Of a stretch of 32,612 nucleotides of DNA, positions 1-7,264 are shown one piece after another (within the stretch, counting starts at the first letter, position 1; each line of letters opens with the position of its first letter). A model generated the notes under the pieces. That model was not told where the DNA came from. It did no database searches and worked only from the letters and a program-made list of their open reading frames with translations. The position numbers and the translations under genes were made by a program. The stretch spans positions 1 through 32,612 of the forward strand of contig MEDW01000018.1 of assembly GCA_001724215.1 (NCBI GenBank). Direction: 5' to 3'. This DNA is from Erythrobacter sp. SCN 62-14 (lineage in GTDB: Bacteria > Pseudomonadota > Alphaproteobacteria > Sphingomonadales > Sphingomonadaceae).

Positions 1-688
1 CCACCACGTTCCAGCGGTCCATCTGCGCCTGATTGATCGCCTGTGTGCCGTGATAGAGCCCCGATGTGTCGCCAAGGCCCACGGTGTTGCTGGTCGCAAA
101 CAGGCGGAACCACGGGCTTGGCGTGATAACGCGGTTCTGATCGAGCAGCGTCAAGCGCCCGTCAAATTCCAGCACGCGCTGGATCACGAACATCACATCA
201 GGCCGCCCTGCGTCATATTCGTCAAAGGTCAGCGCCACCGGATGTTGCAGCGCCCAGGGCAAGATACCTTCCTTGAATTCAGTGACTTGCAAGCCATCCT
301 TCAGCACAATCGCATCGCGCCCGACCAGATCGATGCGGCTGATATGCGCATCCAGATTGACGCGGATCGAGGGCCAGTTGAGGCGCGCTGCGACCTGTTC
401 GATATGCGTCGATTTGCCAGTGCCGTGATAGCCCTGCACCATCACCCGGCGATTATGGGCAAAGCCAGCCAGGATCGCCAGAGTGGTGTCGTGATCGAAC
501 ACATAGCTGGAATCGAGTTCCGGCACGTGTTCGCTCGCTTGCGAAAAAGCGGGCACTTGCCAATCGACATCAATGCCGAAGGTCTCGCGCACATCGATGG
601 TGGTGTCAGGCGCAGCTGGCATGGCCTTGTCGCCGGCGAATTCTTTGCGGATTGGTGAGTTCATTGCGCTGGAACGGTTAGAGGGCAT
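1..688 (-). CDS. cobS: Cobaltochelatase subunit CobS (AAA+ ATPase), 3' end cut by window edge
   Basis: This is the N-terminal 229 residues of an AAA+ ATPase closely resembling CobS, the ATPase subunit that with CobT and CobN inserts cobalt into hydrogenobyrinic acid a,c-diamide in aerobic cobalamin synthesis. Directly visible are the Walker A motif GYHGTGKST, the Walker B stretch LTFDEYDAG, and a sensor-like FATSNTVGLGDTSGLYHGT. A typical CobS is about 330 residues, so roughly 100 are missing beyond the left edge, where cobT would normally follow. The start at 688 is preceded on the minus strand by GAGGA six bases upstream; an internal ATG at 664 lacks such a site. In many alphaproteobacteria cobS sits directly beside a J-domain gene and bolA; here both lie 1.7-2.4 kb away, separated by two opposite-strand genes. 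Assignment is confident. Confidence 0.93.
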   Translation of the reverse strand, partial: MPSNRSSAMNSPIRKEFAGDKAMPAAPDTTIDVRETFGIDVDWQVPAFSQASEHVPELDSSYVFDHDTTLAILAGFAHNRRVMVQGYHGTGKSTHIEQVAARLNWPSIRVNLDAHISRIDLVGRDAIVLKDGLQVTEFKEGILPWALQHPVALTFDEYDAGRPDVMFVIQRVLEFDGRLTLLDQNRVITPSPWFRLFATSNTVGLGDTSGLYHGTQAINQAQMDRWNVV

Positions 689-768
689 GAACGATCCTCG
701 CAAGGTGTGCCGTTACGGAAAAGTGCTCGCATTATTATGAGGGCGCTTTCGGTGCACCGCGATTGCCC

Positions 769-774
769 TATAAT
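769..774 (+). promoter_or_regulatory. TATAAT -10 box ending 7 bases before an ATG (possible leaderless promoter)
   Basis: A perfect TATAAT lies in the divergent gap between cobS and the DUF2236 gene. Transcription would begin about 781-782, which is the ATG chosen for that gene, and no Shine-Dalgarno sequence precedes that ATG. A leaderless mRNA would explain both. The -35 region around 746-752 (CTTTCGG) is a poor match, so the promoter is an inference. Confidence 0.4.
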
Positions 775-781
775 GCGCCCC

Positions 782-1666
782 ATGGCGGACCCGATTGAAT
801 CCCTGCGATTGCGGCTGGTTAACAGGGTGCGCGGCGTGTTCAACGACACCGCAAGCGGTCAGGCCCCGGTTCCGCCTTCGGATGAGGCTTTGTTCGAGCG
901 CGATTCGCCGATCCGCCTGGTGCACGCCGATCTGGTGGGCATGATGAGCGGCGGGATCAGGGCGCTGCTGCTCCAGATGCTCCACCCCCACGCGCTGCAA
1001 GGCGTGCTTGATCATTCCAATTTCCGTGAGGATATGCACGGGCGCTTGCGGCGCACCGCGCGCTTTATCGCCACCACCACCTTTGCCCACCGCGACGAAG
1101 CGATGAAGGCGATCGACAGGGTCAACCGAATTCATGCCCGCGTCGGCGGGACTTTGCCCGATGGCAGCGCCTATTCCGCGACCAATCCGCGCACGCTGGC
1201 TTGGGTTCATGTTACTGAAGCGCAAAGCTTTCTGGCCGGATATCTGCGCCATGTCCGCCCCGATATGCCGGGCCACGAACAGGATGAATATTACCGCCAG
1301 TTTGCCATCATCGCGCGCGCTTTGGGAGCAGACCCGGTGCCCGAAACCCGCCGCGAGGCCGAGGCGATTTTCCGCGAATTGCGCGCCGATTTGAAAGCGT
1401 CTCCCGCCGCGCGCGAGGTGGCACAACTTGTTTTAAATCAACGCCCTAAAGGCACGCCGCCGGGCTTGCAGACGATGCTGGGTGCGGATGCTGTTGCCAT
1501 GTTGCCGCCTTTTGCCCGCGCGATGCTGGGGCTTGCGCACCCCGGCCTTGTTGCCATGCCGGCGCGGGCGGCAACATGGGGCATGGGGCGCACCTTGCGC
1601 TGGGCGTTCCGGCAAGATGGTGGCCGCCAAAATGGTGAGGCGCGGGCCAGCGCTAAAGACGCTTAA
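782..1666 (+). CDS. DUF2236 / MpaB-family oxygenase-like protein
   Basis: A 294-residue protein of the DUF2236 family, which includes the MpaB oxygenase and the haem-dependent latex-clearing proteins. Family hallmarks are visible near the N-terminus: GGIRALLLQMLHPHALQGV (about 57-75, with H68), then DHSNFREDMHGRLRRTARF (about 77-95, with H78). In characterised relatives histidines of this region bind haem; whether this protein does is not shown. The reading frame is open back to a GTG at 707, but ATG 782 best fits the family start and sits just after a TATAAT. No signal peptide is evident. It is followed 54 bases later by a glutathione S-transferase on the same strand, so the two may be co-transcribed. 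The substrate is unknown. Confidence 0.8.
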   Translation: MADPIESLRLRLVNRVRGVFNDTASGQAPVPPSDEALFERDSPIRLVHADLVGMMSGGIRALLLQMLHPHALQGVLDHSNFREDMHGRLRRTARFIATTTFAHRDEAMKAIDRVNRIHARVGGTLPDGSAYSATNPRTLAWVHVTEAQSFLAGYLRHVRPDMPGHEQDEYYRQFAIIARALGADPVPETRREAEAIFRELRADLKASPAAREVAQLVLNQRPKGTPPGLQTMLGADAVAMLPPFARAMLGLAHPGLVAMPARAATWGMGRTLRWAFRQDGGRQNGEARASAKDA

Positions 1667-1720
1667 TGGCTGCTAATCAGCGTTAATTGCGCGCCAATCA
1701 CTTGTCGCGAAGGACAGACC

Positions 1721-2356
1721 ATGGCCGAATTCACTTTTTACACTGTCGCGATGAGCCGCGGACAGATTTCGCGCTGGGCCTTGCATGAAGCGGGCGCAGA
1801 TTACGATCATGTGATGATGGATTGGGACAGCCGCCCCGCCAGTTTCCAATCCATCAACCCGATGAACAAGGTGCCCGCCCTCGTCCACCACACACCCGCA
1901 GGCGATCACATCATCACCGAATGCGCGGCGATCAATCACTACCTTGCCGAAACCCACCCGGACAAAGGCCTGCTGCCTGAGCCTCACGAAAAAGCCGCCT
2001 ATTTCCGCTGGCTGTTTTTTGCCGCAGGGCCATTGGAACAGGCGGTGATGGCACAGATGCTCGGGTGGGAATTGCCCGAGGGCAAGGGATCGACCGCAGG
2101 CTTTGGCAGTCTCGAATTGACGCTGGCCGCGCTGGAGGGCTGGCTTTCGCAAAATGACTTTATCGCAGGGGCGCGCTTTACCATGGCCGATACCTATGTC
2201 GGCAGCCAATTCGTGTGGGGCCTCAGGTTCGGGACAATCCCCGAAAGCCCGGCGTTCAAGGCCTATGCCGCGCGGGTCACTGATCGGCCTGCCTACCGCG
2301 AAGCCAATGCGATTGATGCCGCGATTATCAAGGCGAACAAAGCCGGCAAAGCTTAG
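1721..2356 (+). CDS. Glutathione S-transferase family protein
   Basis: A 211-residue protein with the two-domain glutathione transferase layout. Residues 4-80 form a thioredoxin-like domain with the cis-proline segment NKVPAL near 47-52 and the glutathione-contacting ITEC segment near 64-67, followed by an all-helical C-terminal domain containing the FIAGARFTMADTYVG capping motif. S12 near the first strand is a candidate catalytic residue. AAGGA at 1710-1714 supports ATG 1721. Such enzymes conjugate or reduce electrophiles with glutathione in the cytoplasm, but the class and substrate cannot be read from sequence alone. It faces the J-domain gene tail to tail across a 57-bp gap. Confidence 0.88.
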   Translation: MAEFTFYTVAMSRGQISRWALHEAGADYDHVMMDWDSRPASFQSINPMNKVPALVHHTPAGDHIITECAAINHYLAETHPDKGLLPEPHEKAAYFRWLFFAAGPLEQAVMAQMLGWELPEGKGSTAGFGSLELTLAALEGWLSQNDFIAGARFTMADTYVGSQFVWGLRFGTIPESPAFKAYAARVTDRPAYREANAIDAAIIKANKAGKA

Positions 2357-2413
2357 ACCTGCGCGGGCTTAGGCTTTGCTTTTCTGGCCGCGCCAGCTTG
2401 GCTGGAAAGCTCA

Positions 2414-3010
2414 TCAACTAAGCGCGGCGCTGTTGCGCAAAAGCTGGTAGGCTTCGACCACTTCGCCAAGCTGCGCCTCGTGCCGGCGGTCCCCGCCATT
2501 GCGATCGGGGTGATAGCGCCGCACCAGTTCGGAATAGCGCCGCCGCAGCCGCGCGCGGTCGGTGTCGCTCCCCAGCCCCATCACCTCCAGCGCGCGCGCT
2601 TCGTCAGGGGAAAAGCGCGCCGCAGCAGCGCTTGCGCGTGCATGGCCTGCCGCGCGCGCCTTGATCCCGCGGGCCCGCGCCGCAATCGCATCCAAGGGAT
2701 CGGCAAAATCGGCCCAGCGCGGCACGCCATCAACGCCTGCATTAGGCCGGAACGCGCGCGTTTCGCTCTGCCAGCCGGCAATGGGCGACTGCGCAGCGAT
2801 AATTTCCTCAGCGCTCATCCCTTCAAACCAATCATAGCCTGCGTTGAATTCGCGCACATGTTCAAGGCAGAACCAACGCCATTCGCCCGGCCCGTCAAAG
2901 CCGTGGGGCCGCCTGCCCGGCGCACGAAATTCACCGGGCCGCGTGCAGCCGGGCGCCTCGCACAGGCGGTCTGCCGTTTCATAACGGCCATGAAAGCGGG
3001 GCTTTGTCAT
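2414..3010 (-). CDS. J-domain (DnaJ-like) co-chaperone with N-terminal Cys/His motif
   Basis: A 198-residue protein whose C-terminal 60 or so residues form a J domain, with the essential HPD tripeptide at H167-P168-D169 within RYHPDRNGGD. The J domain would stimulate the ATPase of a DnaK-type Hsp70. The N-terminal half has a C-x4-C (17, 22) and a C-x2-H (48, 51) pair that could bind a metal, surrounded by the conserved-looking EFRAPGRRPHGFDGPGEWRWFC. This architecture matches the short J protein found beside cobS and bolA in alphaproteobacteria. ATG 3010 is taken as the start from the protein pattern; its ribosome site is weak. The frame continues upstream but without family resemblance. It is divergent from bolA with an 84-bp gap. 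Confidence 0.88.
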   Translation of the reverse strand: MTKPRFHGRYETADRLCEAPGCTRPGEFRAPGRRPHGFDGPGEWRWFCLEHVREFNAGYDWFEGMSAEEIIAAQSPIAGWQSETRAFRPNAGVDGVPRWADFADPLDAIAARARGIKARAAGHARASAAAARFSPDEARALEVMGLGSDTDRARLRRRYSELVRRYHPDRNGGDRRHEAQLGEVVEAYQLLRNSAALS

Positions 3011-3094
3011 AAAGCGCTTGAGAATGGCGACCTGCTCCCCAAATTCCAAGGGCGAAAAACGAAACCCCGGTTGCTTTGAAGGAAACCCGACGCG

Positions 3095-3367
3095 ATGCCC
3101 GCCACCATGGCCGAACACATGCATGATCTGCTCACCGCAGCCTTTGCCCCGACCCGCCTCAATATCATCAACGACAGCGCCAAGCACTCGGGCCACATGG
3201 GCGATGATGGTTCGGGCGAATCGCATTTCACCATTGAGATCGAGGCCGCCGCCTTTGCGCCGATGAACCGCCTCGCCCGCCAGCGCGCGGTGATCGCAGC
3301 GCTCGGCGATATTGTCGGCCAGCGCGTCCATGCTGTCGCGATCAAGGCAAGCACGCCTGCCGAATGA
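3095..3367 (+). CDS. bolA: BolA-family protein
   Basis: A 90-residue BolA-like protein. The family has a class II KH-like fold and partners with monothiol glutaredoxins in iron-sulfur cluster handling and iron signalling. The characteristic segments are the SAKHSGHMGD..GESHFTIEI stretch around 29-50, with the invariant-type histidine in SHFTI, and the RLARQRAVIAAL helix. ATG 3095 is preceded by AAGGA about 11 bases upstream; ATG 3107 is an in-frame alternative without a site. Its stop overlaps the NUDIX start as ATGA, making it the first gene of a five-gene run. Divergent pairing with the J-domain gene is typical of related genomes. Confidence 0.9.
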   Translation: MPATMAEHMHDLLTAAFAPTRLNIINDSAKHSGHMGDDGSGESHFTIEIEAAAFAPMNRLARQRAVIAALGDIVGQRVHAVAIKASTPAE

Positions 3368-3816
3368 GCCTTAACCCCAATCTGCGCCTGCGCCGCGCGG
3401 CGCGCATCATCGTGCTCGATCCGCAAGGCCGCGTGCTGATGTTCCGTTACGATGTGCCGGGACGCGCGCCGTTCTGGGTGACGGCGGGCGGCGAGTGCGA
3501 AGAGGGCGAGACTTTCGATGATGCCGCCCGGCGCGAATTGCTCGAAGAAACCGGCATCATCGCAGACCCCGGCCACCAGATCGCCCGGCTGACGCCCGAA
3601 TTCATCACAGTCGAAGGCGAGCCGGTTCAGGCCGATGAACGCTTCTACCTCGTGCGCGTGGCCGAGGCGCGCGTCGACACATCACGGCACACCGCGCTCG
3701 AACAACAGCTCATGACGCAGCACCGCTGGTTCACCCGCGCAGAGCTTGCCAAGTGGCCCGAAGCGGTGTTTCCTGCCAACATCATCCAGATGATCGAGGA
3801 AGCAGGCCGCCGATGA
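3364..3816 (+). CDS. NUDIX hydrolase
   Basis: A 150-residue NUDIX protein. The full NUDIX box G-x5-E-x7-RE-U-x-EE-x-G-U is intact at residues 43-65, with REL and EETGI supplying the metal-binding glutamates. These enzymes cleave nucleoside diphosphates linked to another moiety. The specific substrate cannot be called from the box alone. It starts inside the bolA stop (ATGA) and its own stop overlaps the pirin start (ATGATG at 3813-3818), so translation is probably coupled along the operon. Length is normal for a single-domain NUDIX enzyme. Confidence 0.92.
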   Translation: MSLNPNLRLRRAARIIVLDPQGRVLMFRYDVPGRAPFWVTAGGECEEGETFDDAARRELLEETGIIADPGHQIARLTPEFITVEGEPVQADERFYLVRVAEARVDTSRHTALEQQLMTQHRWFTRAELAKWPEAVFPANIIQMIEEAGRR

Positions 3817-4703
3817 TGACCGAGACCATCACCCCTGTCACCCATGATCTGGGCGCGTTTCAGGTGCGCCGCGTGCTGCCGTCCAAGGCGCGCACCATGG
3901 TGGGCCCGTTCATCTTCGTCGACCAGTTCGGCCCTGCCAGCCTGACCGGCGATGGCATGGGCGTGCGCCCGCACCCGCATATCAACCTTGCCACGGTGAC
4001 ATGGCTGTTCGACGGGGCGATTGACCACCGCGACAGTCTGGGCAGCTATGCCACGATCCGCCCGGGACAGGTCAATCTGATGACGGCGGGCAGCGGCATC
4101 GTCCATTCCGAACGCAGCCCTAGGCAAGAACTCGCCACCAATCCCGGCATGTTCGGGATGCAGACATGGCTGGCCCTTCCTGATGGTCAGGAGGAAATCG
4201 CGCCCGCATTCGAAGCCGTCACCGATCTCCCCTTGATCGAGGCGAGCGGAGCCAAGGCATGGGTGATCATGGGCGAATTGTGGGGCGCGAAAGCCGCCAC
4301 CACCACCTATGCCCACACCATTTATGCCGAAATCCTGCTGGATGCAGGCGGCACGATCCCGCTTGATGTGAGCGCCGATGAACGCGCCGTTATGCTGGTC
4401 AATGGCGATGCCAGCGTGGATGGCGCGCCGCTCACCCAATATGAACTCGCCGTGCTGGCTCCCGGCAAGGCGATGATGCTGGCCAGCCAGAACGGCGCGC
4501 GGGTGATGCTGTTGGGCGGCGAGGCTTTCACCAGCCCGCGCCATGTCTATTGGAACTTTGTCAGCTCGCGCAAGGAACGCATCGAGCAGGCCAAAGAAGA
4601 TTGGGCGGCAGGCCGTTTCCCGATTGTGCCGGGCGACACCCACGAATTTATCCCCTTGCCTGACAGGGCAAATCAGGCCAGCCATCCCCCCAAGGCTGAC
4701 TAG
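3813..4703 (+). CDS. Pirin family protein
   Basis: A 296-residue bicupin of the pirin family. The four metal ligands expected for pirins are present: H54 and H56 in RPHPHINLATVTW and H98 and E100 in GIVHSERSP. A second cupin follows (LDAGGTIPLDVSADERAVMLVNG) with the usual C-terminal RHVYWNFVSS segment. Bacterial pirins bind Fe or other metals; some act as quercetinases and others as redox-responsive regulators, and the sequence does not decide between these. Either ATG of the doublet at 3813/3816 could be used; both overlap the NUDIX stop. It is followed 21 bases later by the dehydrogenase. Confidence 0.92.
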   Translation: MMTETITPVTHDLGAFQVRRVLPSKARTMVGPFIFVDQFGPASLTGDGMGVRPHPHINLATVTWLFDGAIDHRDSLGSYATIRPGQVNLMTAGSGIVHSERSPRQELATNPGMFGMQTWLALPDGQEEIAPAFEAVTDLPLIEASGAKAWVIMGELWGAKAATTTYAHTIYAEILLDAGGTIPLDVSADERAVMLVNGDASVDGAPLTQYELAVLAPGKAMMLASQNGARVMLLGGEAFTSPRHVYWNFVSSRKERIEQAKEDWAAGRFPIVPGDTHEFIPLPDRANQASHPPKAD

Positions 4704-4724
4704 GCAGCCAAAAGGGAGAGAGTT

Positions 4725-5537
4725 ATGGACTATGCAGGCAAGGTGGCGTGGATCACCGGCGCCTCATCGGGGATTGGCGCGGCGCTGGCGCGGGAATTGG
4801 CCGCGCGCGGGAGCCATGTGGTGCTGTCGGGCCGCGACGAAGCGCGGCTGGCCGAAGTTGCCGCCGACTGCGGCGAGGCTTTGATCCTGCCTTTCGATGT
4901 GCGCGATGATGCCGCGCTGGCTGAGGCAAGCGCCAAGGCGATTGCGTGGAAAGGCGGTGTCGACATCGCCTTTGCCAATGCCGGCGTCTCGCAGCGCAGC
5001 CGCGCGCTCAAAACCGATATGCAAGTCTATCGCGATATTATCGACATTGATCTCACTGCCCAGATTGCGTTCTCGCAAGGGCTGATCGGCCACATGGCGG
5101 CACGCGGTTCCGGCGCGCTTGGCTTTATTTCCTCGATTGCGGGCAAGGTCGGGGTGCCGATGCGCACCGCCTACTCAGCCGCCAAGTTCGGCCTTGCAGG
5201 CTATGCCGATGCGCTGCGCGCGGAACTGTCCCAAAGCGGAGTTGCCGTCCACACTATCTATCCGGGCTCAGTCGCCACCGGCGTTTCCAGAAACGCGCTC
5301 ACCGCCGATGGCACGCGGCGCGGCAAGTCCGATCCCGCGATCGACAACGGCATTCCCGCCGATGTGGCTGCCAAGGCGATGCTTGATGCCATTGCCAAGG
5401 GCACACGCGAGATCATCGTGGCCGAAGGCGGCGAACTTGCCATGGGCGAGGCGCGGCGCACGCCCGATGCGCTATTTGATCAGGTCGCAGGCATGGTTGC
5501 CAAAGGTTACATGGAAAAGCTGGAGGCCGCCGAATGA
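4725..5537 (+). CDS. Short-chain dehydrogenase/reductase (SDR)
   Basis: A 270-residue classical SDR. The cofactor motif TGASSGIG is at 11-18, the structural NAG at 85-87, the catalytic serine at S137, and YxxxK as Y150 and K154. These predict an NAD(P)H-dependent oxidoreductase with a Rossmann fold. The absence of an obvious acidic residue right after strand 2 (SGRDEAR) is compatible with NADP preference, which is inference. A strong purine-rich ribosome site (GGGAGAG) precedes ATG 4725. Its stop overlaps the next start as ATGA (5534-5537), coupling it to the alpha/beta hydrolase; the pair could act on a shared carbonyl or epoxide substrate. Confidence 0.92.
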   Translation: MDYAGKVAWITGASSGIGAALARELAARGSHVVLSGRDEARLAEVAADCGEALILPFDVRDDAALAEASAKAIAWKGGVDIAFANAGVSQRSRALKTDMQVYRDIIDIDLTAQIAFSQGLIGHMAARGSGALGFISSIAGKVGVPMRTAYSAAKFGLAGYADALRAELSQSGVAVHTIYPGSVATGVSRNALTADGTRRGKSDPAIDNGIPADVAAKAMLDAIAKGTREIIVAEGGELAMGEARRTPDALFDQVAGMVAKGYMEKLEAAE

Positions 5538-6430
5538 GCCGGTTTGAACAAAAGCGCGTGGCGCTGGCCAATGGGATTCATCTGGATGTGGTCGACGAAG
5601 GTCCCACTGATGCGCCGGCGCTGATTTTCCTCCACGGTTTTCCCGAAAGCCACCGCACTTGGCGCCACCAGATCGCGCATTTCCGGGATCGCTACCGCTG
5701 CATCGCGCCCGATCAGCGGGGCTATCGTGGCTCGTCGAAACCGCAAGCGGTCGAGGCCTACACGCCTGACAAGCTGATCGGCGATGTGTTCCTGCTGGCC
5801 GATGCGCTCGCCATCCCAAACTTCACGATTGTCGGGCACGACTGGGGCGGCGCGATTGCCTGGGGCGTGGCGCTGGCCGGGCAGCACGCGCGCGTGTCGC
5901 GTGCGGTGATCGCCAATGCGCCGCACCCGGCGGTGTTCCAGCGCCTGCTCTACACCAATCCGGTCCAGCGCGAGGCAAGCCAGTATATCCGCGGCTTTCG
6001 CGACACAGCCAATGATGCGCTGGTGAAAGATCAGGGGCTGACCGCCTTGCTGCTGAAAGAGGTCAACTGGGATCGCCCGTCTGCGATGGAGCCCGAGGAA
6101 CGCGACGCGCTGCTCCTCGATTGGCAAAACCGCGATGCAGCTTTCGGAATGCTCAATTACTACCGCGCCAGCCCGATTGATGTGCCCACCATGGATGCGC
6201 CCTTTGAAATCCCGCAAGGCTGGACGCCGCCAGCTCTCCCCAAGCTGACGATCCCCACGCTGGTGATCTGGGCCATGGATGATCTTGCCCTGCCGCCGGA
6301 AAATATCGAAGGGCTGGAACACATCATCGACCCGCTGACAATCGAGCGCGTGCCCGATTGCGGCCACTTCGTCCCGTGGGAAGCGCCGGACAAGGTGAAC
6401 GCTGCGATGGACGCTTTTCTGGGGCGTTAG
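5534..6430 (+). CDS. Alpha/beta hydrolase, epoxide hydrolase-like
   Basis: A 298-residue alpha/beta hydrolase. The oxyanion motif HGFPES is at 34-39 and the nucleophile elbow GHDWGG at 101-106. The aspartate nucleophile D103 groups it with epoxide hydrolases and haloalkane dehalogenases rather than serine esterases. D249 or D250 and H278 (CGHFVPWEAP) complete the triad. The cap domain has NYYR at 208-211, resembling the epoxide-hydrolase cap tyrosine that protonates the epoxide oxygen, which favours epoxide hydrolase over dehalogenase. It is the last gene of the bolA-NUDIX-pirin-SDR operon. The physiological substrate is unknown. Confidence 0.88.
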   Translation: MSRFEQKRVALANGIHLDVVDEGPTDAPALIFLHGFPESHRTWRHQIAHFRDRYRCIAPDQRGYRGSSKPQAVEAYTPDKLIGDVFLLADALAIPNFTIVGHDWGGAIAWGVALAGQHARVSRAVIANAPHPAVFQRLLYTNPVQREASQYIRGFRDTANDALVKDQGLTALLLKEVNWDRPSAMEPEERDALLLDWQNRDAAFGMLNYYRASPIDVPTMDAPFEIPQGWTPPALPKLTIPTLVIWAMDDLALPPENIEGLEHIIDPLTIERVPDCGHFVPWEAPDKVNAAMDAFLGR

Positions 6431-6553
6431 AGTGTTCGGACCACCCGCCTGACTGCTGCGTTTTCTGACCCGCCCGGCCGCCATAGCATCATCGGATGAT
6501 TGGGGGCCGGGTCAGGGCAATGGCAAAGCGGTGTGCGGGGTGGTCTGAGCGCT
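6431..6553 (+). promoter_or_regulatory. Highly structured leader or intergenic RNA element before hisG
   Basis: Beginning at the first base after the hydrolase stop, AGTGTTCGGACCACCC (6431-6446) pairs with GGGTGGTCTGAGCGCT (6538-6553) over 16 consecutive positions: 13 Watson-Crick and three G-U. Inside, CTGACCCG (6465-6472) pairs with CGGGTCAG (6508-6515), while the overlapping CCCGGCC (6473-6479) can instead pair with GGCCGGG (6505-6511). The two inner helices exclude each other. ATCAT/ATGAT around 6488-6500 closes a small apical hairpin. It could be a cis-acting leader of the his operon, a readthrough terminator structure, or a MITE-like relic with imperfect terminal inverted repeats. No histidine-rich leader peptide was found. 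Confidence 0.5.
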
Positions 6554-6601
6554 ACACAAGAGTTGCGGACTTTCCCCCCAGCCCCTAAGTGGCGCTGGCC
6601 T

Positions 6602-7264
6602 ATGACCGACCAATTGACCTTTGCCATTCCCAAGGGGCGCATTCTCGATGAAGCGCTGCCCGTGATGGCGCGCGCCGGGATTGAGCCCGACGCAGAGTTC
6701 CACGACCCCAAAAGCCGCGCGCTCACCTTCGGCACGAACCGCGCGGATATGCGCCTGATCCGCGTGCGCGCCTTTGATGTGGCGACATTCGTCGCCCATG
6801 GCGCAGCGCAGATCGGCATTGTCGGATCGGACGTGATCGAGGAATTTGACTATTCCGACCTCTACGCTCCGGTGGATCTCGGCATTGGTCATTGCCGCTT
6901 GTCAGTGGCGCGGCTGGCGAGTGATCCGGGCGCAGATGCGCTGCAAAGCCACCTGCGCGTCGCCACCAAATACCCTCACCTCACCCGCCGCCATTTCGAA
7001 GCGCGCGGCGTGCAGGCCGAATGTGTGAAATTGAACGGCGCGATGGAACTGGCGCCGTCGCTTGGCCTTGCGCGGTTGATTGTTGATCTCGTTTCAACCG
7101 GCAAGACGCTCAAGGAAAATGGGCTGGTCGAAACCGACCGCATGCTCGACATTTCCGCGCGGCTGATCGTCAATCGTGCGGCACTCAAAACCGATCCGCG
7201 CGTTGCCGATCTGGTCGCGGCGTTCCGCCGCGATGCCGAAGCCCGTACGAAAGCCGCCGCATGA
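6602..7264 (+). CDS. hisG: ATP phosphoribosyltransferase, short form (HisG-S)
   Basis: A 220-residue HisG, which condenses ATP and PRPP to phosphoribosyl-ATP in the first step of histidine synthesis. Visible landmarks are [14 protein letters not shown] at the N-terminus, [15 protein letters not shown] in the middle, and [17 protein letters not shown], the PRPP-binding region. The protein ends after the catalytic domain, so it lacks the C-terminal histidine-sensing domain of the long form. Short-form enzymes are known to need the HisZ partner, which is not in this window. ATG 6602 is chosen from the protein pattern; its ribosome site is weak. Its stop overlaps hisD as ATGA. Confidence 0.95.
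   Translation: MTDQLTFAIPKGRILDEALPVMARAGIEPDAEFHDPKSRALTFGTNRADMRLIRVRAFDVATFVAHGAAQIGIVGSDVIEEFDYSDLYAPVDLGIGHCRLSVARLASDPGADALQSHLRVATKYPHLTRRHFEARGVQAECVKLNGAMELAPSLGLARLIVDLVSTGKTLKENGLVETDRMLDISARLIVNRAALKTDPRVADLVAAFRRDAEARTKAAA

Noticed and set aside
50-658. Plus-strand open frame of 202 codons at the left end
   Set aside because: It lies antisense to cobS, whose Walker motifs read cleanly on the minus strand.
6431-6601. Classical histidine leader-peptide attenuator
   Set aside because: No short frame with consecutive His codons could be found; CAT and CAC triplets here are scattered and out of frame with one another.
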